From the NCBI GenBank assembly GCA_009746045.1, contig RPFO01000104.1:7680955-7744954 (forward strand): a DNA stretch of 64,000 nt, in the 5' to 3' direction. The position numbers and the translations under genes are program-made. How positions within the stretch are numbered: the stretch's first letter is position 1; each line of letters begins with the position of its first letter. Positions 23,862 to 33,048 of the stretch are shown in pieces. The notes under the pieces were generated by a model. It was not told the origin of the DNA and ran no database searches. It saw only the letters and a program-made list of their open reading frames with translations. Source of the stretch: Mesostigma viride. Taxonomy: Eukaryota; Streptophyta; Mesostigmatophyceae; Mesostigmatales; Mesostigmataceae.

Positions 23862-24556
23862 GCTGCCGCTGCCGCTGCCGCTGCCGCCGCTGCTGCTGCT
23901 GCTGCTGCTGCTGCGCTATTGGACGCTCGTGTGATGGACGCCAGCTGTTTTTTGTTTCATCATGAGGGTGTGCAAGGGCTCGTGTTGTCTGGGCACAGGG
24001 CACGCGTGTGTCGTGCTGTATTGAGGCGAGGCCGTGACAGCTAGTCACCTGAGAACCACCGTAGCTGAACAGGCCAAACGTACCCTTGGCGCTCACGGGC
24101 ACGTGATGCGTTTGCGCCGTCAAGTGAACCTGGTATATGACCGAAACGAGACGAGCTGTGGGTCCCCTGGTTGCCCCCGTGTATGCTCCCATGTCATAGG
24201 GCCTGCTTGCGCTATGTGCTAACGAGCTTGTGTCTTTGCCATTTCTGTTATCGCCCCGCCATCGTGGCGACATTCTCCATGCCTGGCCTCTGTGTGCGCA
24301 GGGAGGAGACCTCTTTGACGACATTGACTGGAGCGTGGTGCCCGAAATGCCAGTATCAACGGTGGGTGTGGTGCCCCAGCTGGGCTTTGGAGACATGTTT
24401 GGGTACGCGGGACACATGGAGCGTAGCAAGTCGCCAGACTCAGACGACGGGTGTGTTGTGCCGGATGCAAGGGTGAGCATGGGCGGGCCGTCGGGGCTGG
24501 ACAGTGGCAACGGCAGCAACCGCGGTCTGATGTCACAGAAGAGGCAAAGAATGTGA
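21089..24556 (+). CDS. Double B-box zinc-finger protein (DBB/STO-like BBX), three exons
   Basis: Exons 21089-21310, 22624-23583 and 24302-24556 join in phase 0 with GT/AG borders and encode 478 residues. In plants such B-box proteins act in the nucleus in light and circadian signalling as partners of transcription factors. B-box 1 ligands: C17, C20, C29, D32, C37, C40, H45, H54. B-box 2: C70, C73, C82, D85, C90, C93, H98, H107, with FFCREDRALLCQECD as in STO/BBX24-type proteins. Intron 1 splits B-box 2 after its first Cys pair. No CCT domain is present. After the boxes come an acidic stretch, 21 Gln, Gly/Ser-rich linkers, the conserved VDEILNIPDLADGY motif and a basic KRQR end. An in-frame TGA at 21059 precedes the first ATG. 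Confidence 0.85.
22879..22941 (+). repeat. CAG/CAA repeat coding for 21 Gln in the B-box gene
   Basis: In-frame (CAG)n with a few CAA codons near its 5' end in exon 2. Poly-Gln tracts are frequent in algal regulatory proteins. The long pure CAG part makes it likely to be polymorphic. Confidence 0.95.
23581..23637 (+). repeat. 27-bp repeat duplicating the exon 2 splice donor
   Basis: The donor context AAG|GTGGGTGG at 23581-23590 is repeated exactly 27 bp later (donor at 23611). A third unit has TTGGGT and lost the GT. Use of the second donor would insert nine codons in frame. Confidence 0.8.
23825..23914. repeat. CTG/CCG trinucleotide repeat in intron 2
   Basis: About 90 bp of GCTGCT with interspersed CCG units inside intron 2 of the B-box gene. 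Frames across it (poly-Leu, poly-Ala, poly-Cys) are artefacts. Confidence 0.95.
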
Positions 24557-25308
24557 TTGAGAGGCGAAGGGATCTGGCTGGGTGGTGGCGGGTTGTCACC
24601 CATTTTCTGGGCTTGGTGTTGCTGTAAAACTAGCGGGGTGGTACCCGATGCAACTTATGATTGTTAGTTTTATCGGTTGGACATTGGGCCGGGTGCCCAG
24701 AGAAGCGAATGGTTGGTCCCTGGTGGATCATGCGGATGTGTGGCGTCGTATGTACCACCTGACACGGACCAGCTGGCAGGAACCCTCTGCAGCATGCTAT
24801 TTGAGCCGAAATTCGGAGGCTGTAATGTACATAATAACTCAACTCATCAATAAGCCTGCGCATGTTGCTGCCTTCATGGCATGTGTCAACAAGCGCTAGC
24901 CTCACTTGGTTTACACCTTATGAATGCTGGCCAGGAAGTTAGATGTTTGTATCAAGGAGACAACCAGCGCAGATGTTTGTATGATTACGAAGTAGAAGAT
25001 CTAGATATGAAGTCTTGGGGCTCAGCCGTGGTCAACCAAGGTGGCTTGTCATTGCAAGCTGAGTGACTAGTGGGCAATACTCTATTACCTAACGTCCTTC
25101 CTTGTTTTAGGCGAGCAGTTTGGGTAGTTCGATCCATGTTCCATGCTCCGACCCACCATGTACCCCGAGCCGCGCCAGAGTTTGTCTTAAATTATTGTCC
25201 GGATTTCGTCCGAGATGCAGACTTTTGCAGCGTCACAAGTGGCTATATGCTCCAGCCCAGGGGCTTAGCTGTATCTGCGACGGACAAAGCAACGAGAATC
25301 GATCGGCT
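24557..25308. other. 3' UTR of the B-box gene and intergenic sequence
   Basis: The TGA stop at 24554 is followed by non-coding sequence. A TGTAA at 24821 could serve as a green-algal-type poly(A) signal, but this is a guess from a five-base match. Nothing else is recognised up to 25308. The 17-mer-like block AGGAGACAACCAGCGC occurs at about 24956 and also at 21752 inside intron 1. Confidence 0.4.
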
Positions 25309-25603
25309 GACGGCGACCTGGCTGATGGCGGAGCTCAGAACATTTACGTCTGAGCCCCAAATTCAGTCAGATCACTGGCATTCGATGCGCATTTCTAGGA
25401 CGCACCCGCCAGTATGTACGGCGTTGGATCGCCATGCGTCCAGGCATAGCTGTCTCACTTCATAATCACTTACGGCTGAAACACAATATCAAAAAAGTTA
25501 CACATGTGACAAGATTCAGGCTATGACGACTCCGAAAGCTGAACGAGGTCTGGAAAAGGAGCTGGAAAAGCTTCCCAGCTCCCAGCCCAACCCTCTCGCC
25601 CTT
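25309..25603 (+). pseudogene. ORF1-only retroposon, 5' UTR and ORF1 start
   Basis: It carries the family 5' UTR (GGCTGATGGCGGAGCTCAGA to about 25522), then an ATG at 25523 and about 27 codons including RGLEKELEKLPSSQPNP. A reverse-oriented retroposon copy (25604-26179) interrupts it. After the second target duplication only about 10 bp of the original ORF1 remain (TGCCATTGC) before LINE tail sequence. Confidence 0.7.
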
Positions 25604-26179
25604 AATTAATTAATTAATTAATTAATTAATTAATTAATTAATTAATTAGGAACATAACTCCGTTGGGAGTATATGTAGCACACCTTTGCGGAGTGTCTGA
25701 TCAGAATATGTAGCACATAGCCCAGAGAAGGGGCATATGGCCTATCATACATTCTAAGCTACTTCCTGCAAGGGTGGGAATGTAAAGGACCCTCGCTCTA
25801 GGTGCACCAGGGCACTTGCATCCCCATGATCTTCAAGCTATGCCCAGCTAAGGGGGAGCCTGTCATGGGGGGGAAGATCAGCATAGCTATACAAAAGCTA
25901 GAGCGTGGCATCTCAGCAGAGAGCTACTCCCTGCATGGGCACAGCATAACTAAATAAAGCTAGGCATCGTCTGGAGGGTGGCACATCATAGGCACACATG
26001 TACATGATGAAATAAAGCGCGTGGCTTAGCTGGGATAGCACGCCTCTAGGAGGCGTACATGTACATGGCCACGGTCTATCTATTCTACACTACTACTGCT
26101 GTATTCCCCTAAGCTGGGGCGTCTGGAGTCGCTGGGGCCGCGGGGGTCGCCTGCCAGGGCTTGTGGCCGACGTAGATGG
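25604..26179 (-). mobile_element. ORF1-only retroposon, 5'-truncated, with exact 10-bp target duplication
   Basis: On the minus strand the copy begins in the last codons of ORF1 (CCATCTACGTCGGCCACAAG), passes the complete 3' UTR and ends in the hairpin and a TTAA tail of about 45 bp at 25604-25648. TCTCGCCCTT is duplicated at 25594-25603 and 26180-26189. This proves a single insertion event into another ORF1 copy. A 24-bp insertion of a different family sits at 25683-25706. Confidence 0.88.
25683..25706 (-). mobile_element. Ultra-short insertion of the 397-bp family with 11-bp target duplication
   Basis: Twenty-four bases equal to one end of the 397-bp family (CCTTTGCGGAG ... CTGATCAGAA), with one substitution. 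They lie between two copies of TATGTAGCACA (25672-25682 and 25707-25717). Other retroposon copies have a single TATGTAGCACA here. This is an extreme 5' truncation that leaves only the 3' end. Confidence 0.85.
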
Positions 26180-26198
26180 TCTCGCCCTTGCCATTGCT

Positions 26199-28270
26199 AA
26201 ATTAAATTATAACATGACTCCGTTGGGAGATCATTAAAATTAAAAATTAAATTAAATTATAACATGCCTCCGTGGGGAGGTCATGTAGCACATATTTCAT
26301 GATGGATGGGGTGGAGGAAGCCGCGTGATCGAACTATCCTAACTCTATCTAGAAAATCCTAACTGCACTACTCATCAAAACGCCTCCTCCGCTTGGGGGG
26401 AGGTGGCTCTCCGTTGGGAGATCATGTAGCACATATACCTTGCTGGATGGATGGAGGTGGGCGAAGCCGCGGAACCGAACTAAGCTAACTCTAAGGTAAT
26501 CTAGTCTAGAAAACCCTAACTACTCTACTCAGCAAAGCGCCTTTTCCTTCTGGGGGGAGGGGGCTTGCCCACAGGGGCTGGCGTGTGAGCCTGGACAATC
26601 TTGTGCCACCTCTTCTTGTTCTGCATAGCAGTCCAAGCAAGAGAGAGGGAGTGAATGCGGTGTTCAAACTGAGCTGGGACCACTACGTCGGCCAGCAACA
26701 TCTGTGTGTAGTTCATGGCAGGTTTACCCATCTTTCTAGGAATGTCCTTGGGGCCAGGCCAGGTCAGGATATATGCCGCCCTAGCTGGCTGGCCAAGCCG
26801 CTGGGGCCGCCGGCCAGACCAAGGTCGGTGTCTACCTGACTGGTGCAAGCAAGATGCCCTACAAATGCTATCCTACGCTGCAGGTAATCTTGTCCGAAAT
26901 GCGAGGCATACCCTGATACAAAAAGACTCTAATTACCTATGTGTGGAAAACCCGACATTCAGGACCTGTCGAATTAAGCATCCGGTAAACCGTGCCGTCC
27001 AGCTTAATTGGCGGCCAGTGTGTTCGTGAGTGTCCATACCTCGGCGCCGTACGTAAGCACCGTGTCAGAGGACGAGGATCTTGAAGAGCATTCGCTTGTG
27101 GTGCTCGCCCAGGTCCATCGATTGCCAGTAGGTGTTGAGCGAACGAAGCCTAGCCCAGGCCAGGCCGATGCGGATGTCCACATCGTCGGCGGTGTCGGGG
27201 AGCATGCTCCCCAGCAGTTTGAAGCGGTCACGGCACGGGACCTCCGTCCCGTCGAGCAGCCGCGGCAGCGGTGGGCGACTGGAGGCCCCAATCAGGTGCC
27301 ATCGCCTCAGTTTTGACACTAATCTCCAACCCGGCCCACCGCCCGCGCCTCTACTAAGCCCAGACACTCTAGCCAGGTCTGAATGTGCTCGGGGCGCCCG
27401 ATGAGGGTGGTATCATCCGCATATAGATCAGGTCGGACAGGCGGTAATCAACCGGGGCCACCGCCGTCGTGTTCGCGCTCGTTAAGGATGTCCAAGCCAG
27501 GCTCGAACCCCTTCCGAGCAGTAAAGCGTGCACGTGCCTGGCGCATGACGTGATCCCCGACAATAATGAACAGATATGGGGACAGGACACAACTCTTGCC
27601 ACACCCCATGGTGAACATGGGGGAATGGTGGGGTGGTGCCTTCCGCAGTCCGCACTGCCTGTGAACCCTCATACAGCCGACGAATGGCAGCAATAAACGC
27701 TGGTGGTGCATGGTCCAGAGCTAGGATGGCCCAAAGAGCCTCCCAGAGGACCGTGTCAAATTAATTAATAAATTAATTAGGAACATAACTCCGTTGGGAG
27801 TATATGTAGCACATAGCCCAGAGAAGGGGCATATGAGCCTATAATACATTCTGAGCTACTTCCTGCAAGAGTGGGAATGTAAACAACACTTGCTCTAGGT
27901 GCGCCAGGGCACCTGCATCCCCGTGATCAATCAAGCTATGCCCAGCTAAGGGGGAGCCTGTCATGGGGGGGAAGATCAGCATGGCTATACAAAAGCTAGA
28001 GCGTGACATCTCAGCAGAGAGCAGCTCTCTGCATGGGCACAGCATAACTAAATAAAGCTAGGCATCATCTGGAGTGTGGCACATCATAGGCACGCATGTA
28101 CATGATTAATTAAATAAAGCGCGTGGCTTAGCTGGTTTAGTGCCTGTAGGAGGCGTACATGTACATACCGTGTCAAAGGCCTTGGTATAGTCAACAAAAA
28201 TGAAGACCAGCGGCCAACCGTCAGGGCAAATTGCGACGTACCTCCTCCATCAGCCGGCGCGCGACAAATA
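26199..28270 (-). pseudogene. LINE ORF2 remnant (reverse transcriptase) with stacked 3' ends
   Basis: On the minus strand: the RT motif-A region DYTKAFDTV near 28195 (before the inserted retroposon), the degenerate motif-B region ending CVLSPYLF near 27570, and DLIYMRMIPP in place of the expected YADDT near 27430. These are followed by TYGAEVWTLT near 27050 and the C-terminal region to about 26520, with several frameshifts. The endonuclease is missing. Downstream, three 3' ends follow one another (about 26410, 26232 and 26199). Each has the hairpin CTCCGT(T/G)GGGAG and the last two have AATTT-rich tails, so 5'-truncated copies landed in earlier tails. Confidence 0.75.
27761..28166 (-). mobile_element. 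Hairpin-tailed retroposon with exact 11-bp target duplication
   Basis: A 406-bp insertion splits the LINE reverse transcriptase. ACCGTGTCAAA is duplicated at 27750-27760 and 28167-28177. On the minus strand it starts ATGTACATGTACGCCTCC (within the 3' UTR of the ORF1 family) and ends with GTGCTACATATACTCCCAAC, the hairpin and a TTAA tail at 27761-27779. It has no coding part, so this copy behaves as a SINE-length derivative. Confidence 0.92.
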
Positions 28271-28289
28271 CAGCCATGACAGTGACAGC

Positions 28290-29224
28290 ACACTGCTAAG
28301 CCGCCTGGCTTACCTGCCAAACCATCGCCAAGCGCCTAGCCTGAGCCCAAGAAATTTATCTTGCCAACTATACGCCAGGTCGACACACAACTTGGCGTTG
28401 TCAAGTGTCAACAGATGGGGGTCGCTTTGGAGCTTCCATCCCAGCAACGATAGTTTTTCCTTTCTCAGCTGGCTAATCCTGCCGAAAAAGGACTGTGCCC
28501 AGGTCCTGCAGTATCTCGCAGAGGACCGCAAGCTTGTTTTGCTCGAGGGCGCCGGAAAACTTATGATTCCGACAACCCGCGCCCATTGGAGTGGCTCCTC
28601 AATCTATCGGAGACGTACCAACGCCTGATTATCCTGACCAGCTTCTTCTAGCTCAACGAACGCGCCCTGTTCGAGGCACTCCGCAAGTTACCAGCCCCTG
28701 CGCCTGCAGCCACACCGGCAGCCAAGCCGGCCGCCTGCAGCCAACCCGGCTCCCTCCCTCTGCAAGGACGACATCCGCGCAGTGTTGCATGGAGGAGCAC
28801 GTGACCTCCTGGCCACTGGCCGAGAATTAAGCTGACCTCTCTGAACACGACGCTCAATGCGGTGAAAGCCCGGATCTCCAATGTGGAAACCAAGGTCGCC
28901 CACAAGCTCCAACCTCAGGCTGGGTGAGGCTCAGCTCACGGCGCTGCAGACCGCAGCGCAGGCATCTGAGGCGCATGCTGCACTCGTCTCTCGCCTAAAT
29001 CAGGTGGACGGAGGGCAAGTGCGGCCTGCTCGTCAAGAAGCTCAAAGCCATCACCGCCCAAACCGACGCCCTGGCCGCGCAGGTCCTGGCGATTGCAGCG
29101 CAGACAGCCACCAATGAATGCAGCCCAGCCCACCCGGCCGGCAGATGATAGCCTCTCGCCGCACTCCTACTACGCGGACCTGCTGTGATCAGCGACCGCC
29201 TCGACCACTGATGCAATCGCCACG
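28290..29224 (+). pseudogene. ORF1-only retroposon, internal fragment of ORF1
   Basis: Frames at 28200-28628, 28591-28830 and 28881-29117 match ORF1 of the copy at 7671-8780 in order (LPAKPSP..., the block around SARTTSAQ, MWKPRSPTSSNL). Both ends are missing. Many indels; not coding. Confidence 0.65.
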
Positions 29225-29690
29225 ATGTCGCGCGCCGTTCCGTTCTGCACGGCCGGGTCCATCGCCGTTATGCGGGGCCGCGAGGCGGCGCGAGGCCGGT
29301 CGATCGAGGCGGGACAGGTGGCGTCAACGCGCTGTTACGCCTTACCGAGGAGTCATGCAGGCTTGCGTCGCCCCAGGCGATGGGCGCCAACGCGACGTAG
29401 CGCACGCAGGGTTCCGGTCTAATTTCCGGACCGGTGCATGCGAATCTGTGCACCGGGAGCCAAGTGCCGTTCTGCCATATATGCGTCACCGGGTGTCCCG
29501 ATTCTAAGATGGGCATGCAGTAATTGGCTGCTGGAGTCACTACAACATGCAGCAGGTTTCGTGCATAGGCTGACAGCCTGGCAATGTGGGCTGAACATGC
29601 ACGTGCATGCAAAGTGCGTTGCACGGACTGGGAGCATGTCCGGTGATCATGGCCTTGTCATTGCTGTGCATTATGTATCCGCGCGATCGC
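29225..29690. other. Unassigned sequence between retroelement fragments
   Basis: No recognised domain. Small frames on both strands overlap. It separates an ORF1 fragment from a LINE reverse-transcriptase fragment. Confidence 0.4.
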
Positions 29691-30528
29691 TTCAAACTGT
29701 TGGGGAGCATGCTCCCTGACACCGCCGACGATGTGGCCATCCGCATCGGCCTGGCCTGGCCAGGCTACTAAGGCTTCGTTCGCTCAACACCTACTGGCGC
29801 TCCAAGGGCCTGGGCGAGCACCGCAAGCGCATGCTCTTCAAGGTCCTCGTCCTCACGGTGCTCACGTATGGCGCCGAGGCGTGGACACTCACGGCAACAC
29901 TGGCAGCTAAGCTTAGTAGTCGACGACACGGTTTACAGGATGCTCCGACAGGTCCTGAACGTAGGGTTTTCCCAGCGTAGGTCATTAGAGTCTTTGTATC
30001 AGGATATGCCTCGTATTTCGGACGAGATTAGGCAGCGTAGGATAGCATTTGTAGGACATCTTGCTCGCACCAGCCAGGTCGACACCTCCCTTGGTCTGGC
30101 CGGCCCCCAGCGGCTCGGCCAACCATGCAGGGCGGCATATTTTGACCTGGCCTGGCCCCGGCCAAGAACATTCCTAAAAGGGTAGGGAAACATGCCATGA
30201 ACTCACACCCAGATGTTGCTGGACGACCTATAGTGGTCCCAGCCCAGTTTGAACACCGCATCCACTCTCTCTCCCTTCTTTGGACTAGCTGCCATGCAGG
30301 ACAAGACGCGGTGGCAGAAGATTGTCAAGGCTCACACGCCAGCCCCTGTGGGCAAGCCACCTCCCCCCAAGAGGAGGAGGCGTTTTGATGAGTAGTACTG
30401 TAGTTAGGCTTTTCTCGACTAGATAGCTTAGAGTTAGGTTATGTAGTTCGATTACGCGACTTCCTCCACTCCACCCATCCATCATGGAATATGTGCTACA
30501 TGATCTCCCCACGGAGGCAAGTTATAAT
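29691..30528 (+). pseudogene. LINE ORF2 C-terminal part with complete 3' end
   Basis: The reading resumes inside the polymerase region (RFKLLGSMLPDTADDV-like), continues with LTYGAEAWTLTATL near 29860, and the frame 29868-30185 includes RQRRIAFVGHLARTSQVDTS. The ORF2 end is near 30390. The 3' UTR then leads to GTGCTACATGATCTCCCCAC, the hairpin CTCCCCACGGAG and an AATTT-type tail, into which the transposon at 30533 inserted. Frameshifts make it inactive. Confidence 0.8.
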
Positions 30529-30532
30529 TTAA

Positions 30533-31877
30533 CCCATACTCCGTCAGGCCATTTTTGGCACTTTCAGACCCCTAAAATTGCCAAAAATCATAACTCATAG
30601 ACCACAACTCCAAATACCCCCAACCAAGATGCTAGGAGTATCTACACTTCAAGGGCTTTCATAATATGCAATAATATCATGAGTCTAATTAGTCCTTTGG
30701 ATGATACCTTCAGTCAAAGTGAGCCAAAAGACGATCATTTTGTGCCAAGAAAAAGTATACCCCCCCCCCTTCTACTGAGGGGAGGGTCAGAAACCTCAAA
30801 CCCAACATTGGACAATTGAGTTGGATAGTCCAATGGTGCTTTCCTTTGGTCAAACTACCCGGATAGCCCATTTGACCCATACCATGCCCGCGTTTACGTG
30901 TGTGGCTTACGCGCGCGCAAACAGCCAACTATGCCATGCCATACAATGATGCAATATAATTGACGACAATAGACTGCCAAATATGCTGGAATACAAATGT
31001 GAAGCCACCTGACACTCACTGAACGGTATCCCCCAAGAAATGCCACAAACTGTGCAACATAATGGCTAATACCCCTCCTTGAGCAGGCATGGAAGGCAGT
31101 GCAATTACCACTAATATATCCACCATCAGACATGCATGAACGTACGAGTTTCCATGCAACCAACACGGAAACGAATCGCCGCACCTGCCTCGATCACGAC
31201 CTGGCCGGGTTCCGCTGGCCGACATGCTCATACGTCCCGGATACTGATGCTAGTGGCACAGGCAGCCATATCCGCTCTATCCATGCATCCGTCATGATAA
31301 CCATGTTGATTTATCTATGCAAAGATGACGTCTAACGCGTCGACGTTCCCAGCAGATGGTGCCTGCGGACTTCCGTAAAACAATGTAAGGCCCAGGCGGA
31401 AAGAAGCTACCAAGAAACCAAAAAGAAACCGGCGATACCAAACGGGACGTCTCTTCTGATGGTGGCGACCAAGACAGAGATAATAACCACTGCGTATTTT
31501 CACAGTTCCGTGAATCTGATAATTCTTGACGAACCAACATAATGCATCATCGTTCAGGGGTCATCATCTGACCCGTTTCAAGCTGCGGAACCCCAAATTT
31601 CCACCAAATGGCACGTTGACAGCCATATCTCGCTATCCGCGCGCGCAACGGTCAAAAATGTTAGCAAAAGTCACGTGATGCACAGCCTGGCAACGTGGTA
31701 TTTAGGTGGCTATGGCGCAATTATCCCACCAACCTATGCATTTACGTTCACATTGGGTCTGTCCCGAGTTGCCTGACCACTTACATCCGTACCCGATGGC
31801 GCGGCGCTCGCGCAATATTTTGCCACGTGGCGGGGGGTGCAAGTGTATCCAAATGGATACACTTGACGGAGTATGGG
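30533..31877. mobile_element. TTAA-flanked DNA transposon, 14-bp perfect TIRs, piggyBac-like
   Basis: It starts CCCATACTCCGTCA (30533-30546) and ends with the exact reverse complement (31864-31877). TTAA flanks both sides (30529-30532, 31878-31881). It is inserted in the A/T tail of the LINE, which supplies TTAA targets. No transposase frame is seen; the longest frames are below 100 codons. It is therefore a 1345-bp non-autonomous element. Its ends differ from the element at 5416 beyond the leading CCC, so it is a separate family. Confidence 0.8.
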
Positions 31878-31881
31878 TTAA

Positions 31882-32910
31882 TTTAATTTAATGTATCCGG
31901 CACTGACTGCATTTGGCAGCCAGCTGGCAAACCGCAATTCTGAGGCCTTGAAGAGGTAGATATTTCTCATCACAACAATCTGTTGTTATGCAGGCTAGAT
32001 ATCAAATTGTTTGGCAAGCTGGCACTACGCTGAGCATTGTGATCAGCGGTGAGGGCATTTTGTCGTCTGATGCGGACCTGGTAGATTAAAGGTTTTCTTA
32101 TGCAGAACAGGGAGTCGCTGCAGGTGACGACAATTAGGATTTTGTTAGAACTTCGATTCCTTGGTGCATGATGCTGACCAAGGCAGCTTGTCAGCCCAGT
32201 ACTATAGCTGCTAAAGCTTGCCTGTAGTGCATTGTGGAAAGACAAATCGATTGTCATCAGGAGTCACATGCTGAACGTGACTGCAAGGCAAGGCTGATGC
32301 AAGATATTGCGTAAGCGTTTGAAGCAACTGGGCTGGGCTTGGGTTAAGTATGCATTCCACACGGGTCGGTCTTAGCTGCATGTAGCTCTGTGTGCCGATT
32401 CTTGAACCTGTCCGACTACGGTAGTTATGGTGGTGAGGGGCAACGGTAGCCAGCCCCCCATTTTTCGTTTTCTCATTGACCCCAGCGATCGCTGCAGAGC
32501 AGAGCTATATCAAGTTTGTTAGTGCTGTGTTAACGTTGTTGCCCTTACATAAACAAACAGATTGTCTTTTTGTGAAGCACACAATATGTCCATGACTAGT
32601 CAGAAGCCTGAGTGCCTCTCATCTCTCATTGTGTGAGAACTGGCGGTGCCTAGGATAGGCACACGTAACTTCTCGTCTTTATCTACACAGAGCTACCCGG
32701 CGGCCGAGTAAGGTAGGCTGTCTGAATAGCTGCTACCTCGATCCTCTTGTTGGAACGGAGCTAGGTTTAGCTGAATGTGTCAGACTGTCACGAGAGGCAG
32801 CTGGCAAGCAACTAGGCCTAGACATTCCAGTTGAGTGTGAGGCAGTTGATTTTTTAAAATCTTGTCTTGGGCATCACATTTCGTGCCAAGCAAACTGTTG
32901 AAGAGGCCAA
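31882..32910. other. Unassigned, no gene recognised
   Basis: About 1 kb with only short open frames on both strands and no repeat family I can match. It may be unique host sequence between transposons. Confidence 0.45.
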
Positions 32911-33048
32911 GGGCCCCTGCCACCCCAGCAATCCCAGCCTAGGGAATATAAGCAGTGGTGTAGTCAGGCTTAGCTTAGCACGTGGCCCACGCCTATGCGC
33001 ATGTGCGCCTATGATGGGACTCCCCGCGGATGATGCATTAAGCTTGAA
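32911..33048 (+). mobile_element. ORF1-only retroposon, fragment around the ORF1 stop
   Basis: It contains the ORF1 3' end (CCACCCCAGCAATCCCAGCC), the TAGGGAATATAAGCAGTGG block and the GTGGCCCACGC block in the family order, but no hairpin tail. It directly precedes the 5' end of the next copy. Confidence 0.65.

Noticed and set aside
23549..24044. Poly-Ala, poly-Leu and poly-Cys frames in the B-box gene region
   Set aside because: Produced by the intronic CTG/CCG repeat. The spliced B-box model explains the coding sequence.
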